In this document: positions 63,912 to 64,000 of the stretch, piece by piece
Layout of the letters: each line of letters begins with the position of its first letter
How positions within the stretch are numbered: the first letter of the stretch is position 1
Origin: Psychroserpens sp. NJDZ02
Lineage (GTDB): Bacteria > Bacteroidota > Bacteroidia > Flavobacteriales > Flavobacteriaceae
Assembly (NCBI RefSeq): GCF_004843725.1
Contig: NZ_CP039451.1
Span: 3,788,001 to 3,852,000 of the forward strand
Direction of reading: 5' to 3'
DNA: 64,000 bases
Made by a program: the position numbers and the translations under genes
Notes under the pieces: model-generated
What the model was told of the DNA's origin: nothing
The model's database searches: none
Seen by the model: the letters and a program-made list of their open reading frames with translations, nothing else

Positions 63912-64000
63912 ATGAGAATACTCTTCATCTTAATAATTGCGTTATTATACAATCTGCCTTCATATTGTCAAAATAATGAACAATTTGAATCGGGAAAAAT
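63912..64000 (+). CDS. Cassette gene 8: secreted protein, 3' end outside window
   Basis: Only 29 complete codons are visible: MRILFILIIALLYNLPSYCQ then NNEQFESGK. This is a clear signal peptide with a cleavage site before QNN. It starts 19 bases after a cassette-type border ending in GTTAGGT, so it is probably the next cassette gene. Confidence 0.55.
   Translation, partial: MRILFILIIALLYNLPSYCQNNEQFESGK

Noticed and set aside
51932..64000. Classical integron with intI and GTTRRRY attC sites
   Set aside because: No integrase gene is in the window, most border bases do not fit GTTRRRY, and spacers are several times longer than known attC; only the matched-ends rule is shared.
1..64000. tRNA, rRNA or known riboswitch genes
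   Set aside because: Reading both strands I found no cloverleaf with a T-loop GTTCRA motif or rRNA-like conserved block that I could support; a covariance-model scan would be decisive.

Overview
The window looks like a chromosomal segment of a marine-type Flavobacteriaceae bacterium (phylum Bacteroidota). It is AT-rich and lacks obvious Shine-Dalgarno usage. The gene set is typical of the group: AsmA-like protein, two-domain M16 protease, MuiA/DUF4139 protein, fused E1 alpha/beta ketoacid dehydrogenase, SatD-DUF3307 pair, YARHG lipoprotein and many small SPI/SPII-secreted proteins. I saw no rRNA or tRNA gene and no CRISPR array.

Layout. (1) 1-2.4 kb is the tail of a polymorphic-toxin locus: a toxin C-terminus with a candidate immunity gene, a displaced start-less toxin module with its own candidate immunity gene, and one more small gene. 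(2) 2.4-12.4 kb has a large AsmA-like envelope protein, two unknown minus-strand genes, small secreted proteins (one PepSY-like) and an M16 metalloprotease lipoprotein. (3) 12.4-18.4 kb has a ribosome hibernation factor, an 8-unit tandem array of about 230 bp hairpin-rich repeats, two superfamily 2 helicases and a frameshifted DUF1853 gene. (4) 18.5-33 kb has the MuiA-like protein, a membrane-protein pair, topoisomerase III with an RluE-like pseudouridine synthase, an MscS channel, and a TetR-ABC-HlyD-TolC export operon whose ATPase has lost several canonical motifs. (5) 33-39.2 kb has the fused E1 dehydrogenase, a 2OG-Fe(II) oxygenase and a tight SUI1-DUF1835-nucleoside phosphorylase-solute-binding-protein operon. 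(6) 39.2-40.7 kb is a second array of the same hairpin repeat family, holding a DUF559 endonuclease-fold gene. (7) 40.7-51.9 kb has ung, an acetyltransferase, a YfcC transporter, SatD-DUF3307 behind three regularly spaced palindromes, several lipoproteins, truA and NTF2-like secreted proteins.

(8) 51.9-64 kb is an accessory region built like an integron cassette array, with no integrase in view. Single genes alternate with a 413-416 bp repeat that runs from AAC to GTT. Bases just outside each repeat differ from cassette to cassette, but the two ends of one cassette are reverse complements of each other (10 of 10 bases in three cassettes), as expected for gene cassettes that circularise through attC. 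Group II intron sequences (one complete-looking, ORF-less; two 5'-truncated) lie on the bottom strand exactly at three of these cassette ends, as known for group IIC-attC introns. Remnants of IS1182- and IS3-type elements and a probable effector/immunity pair with a PCP-like domain also lie here.

The two strongest candidates for undescribed systems are the long-repeat cassette array (52-64 kb) and the DUF559-associated palindromic repeat family (12.8-14.7 and 39.3-40.7 kb). In the latter, hairpin stems are preserved by paired base changes. All functional names are from reading the protein and DNA sequence by eye; no database search was run.
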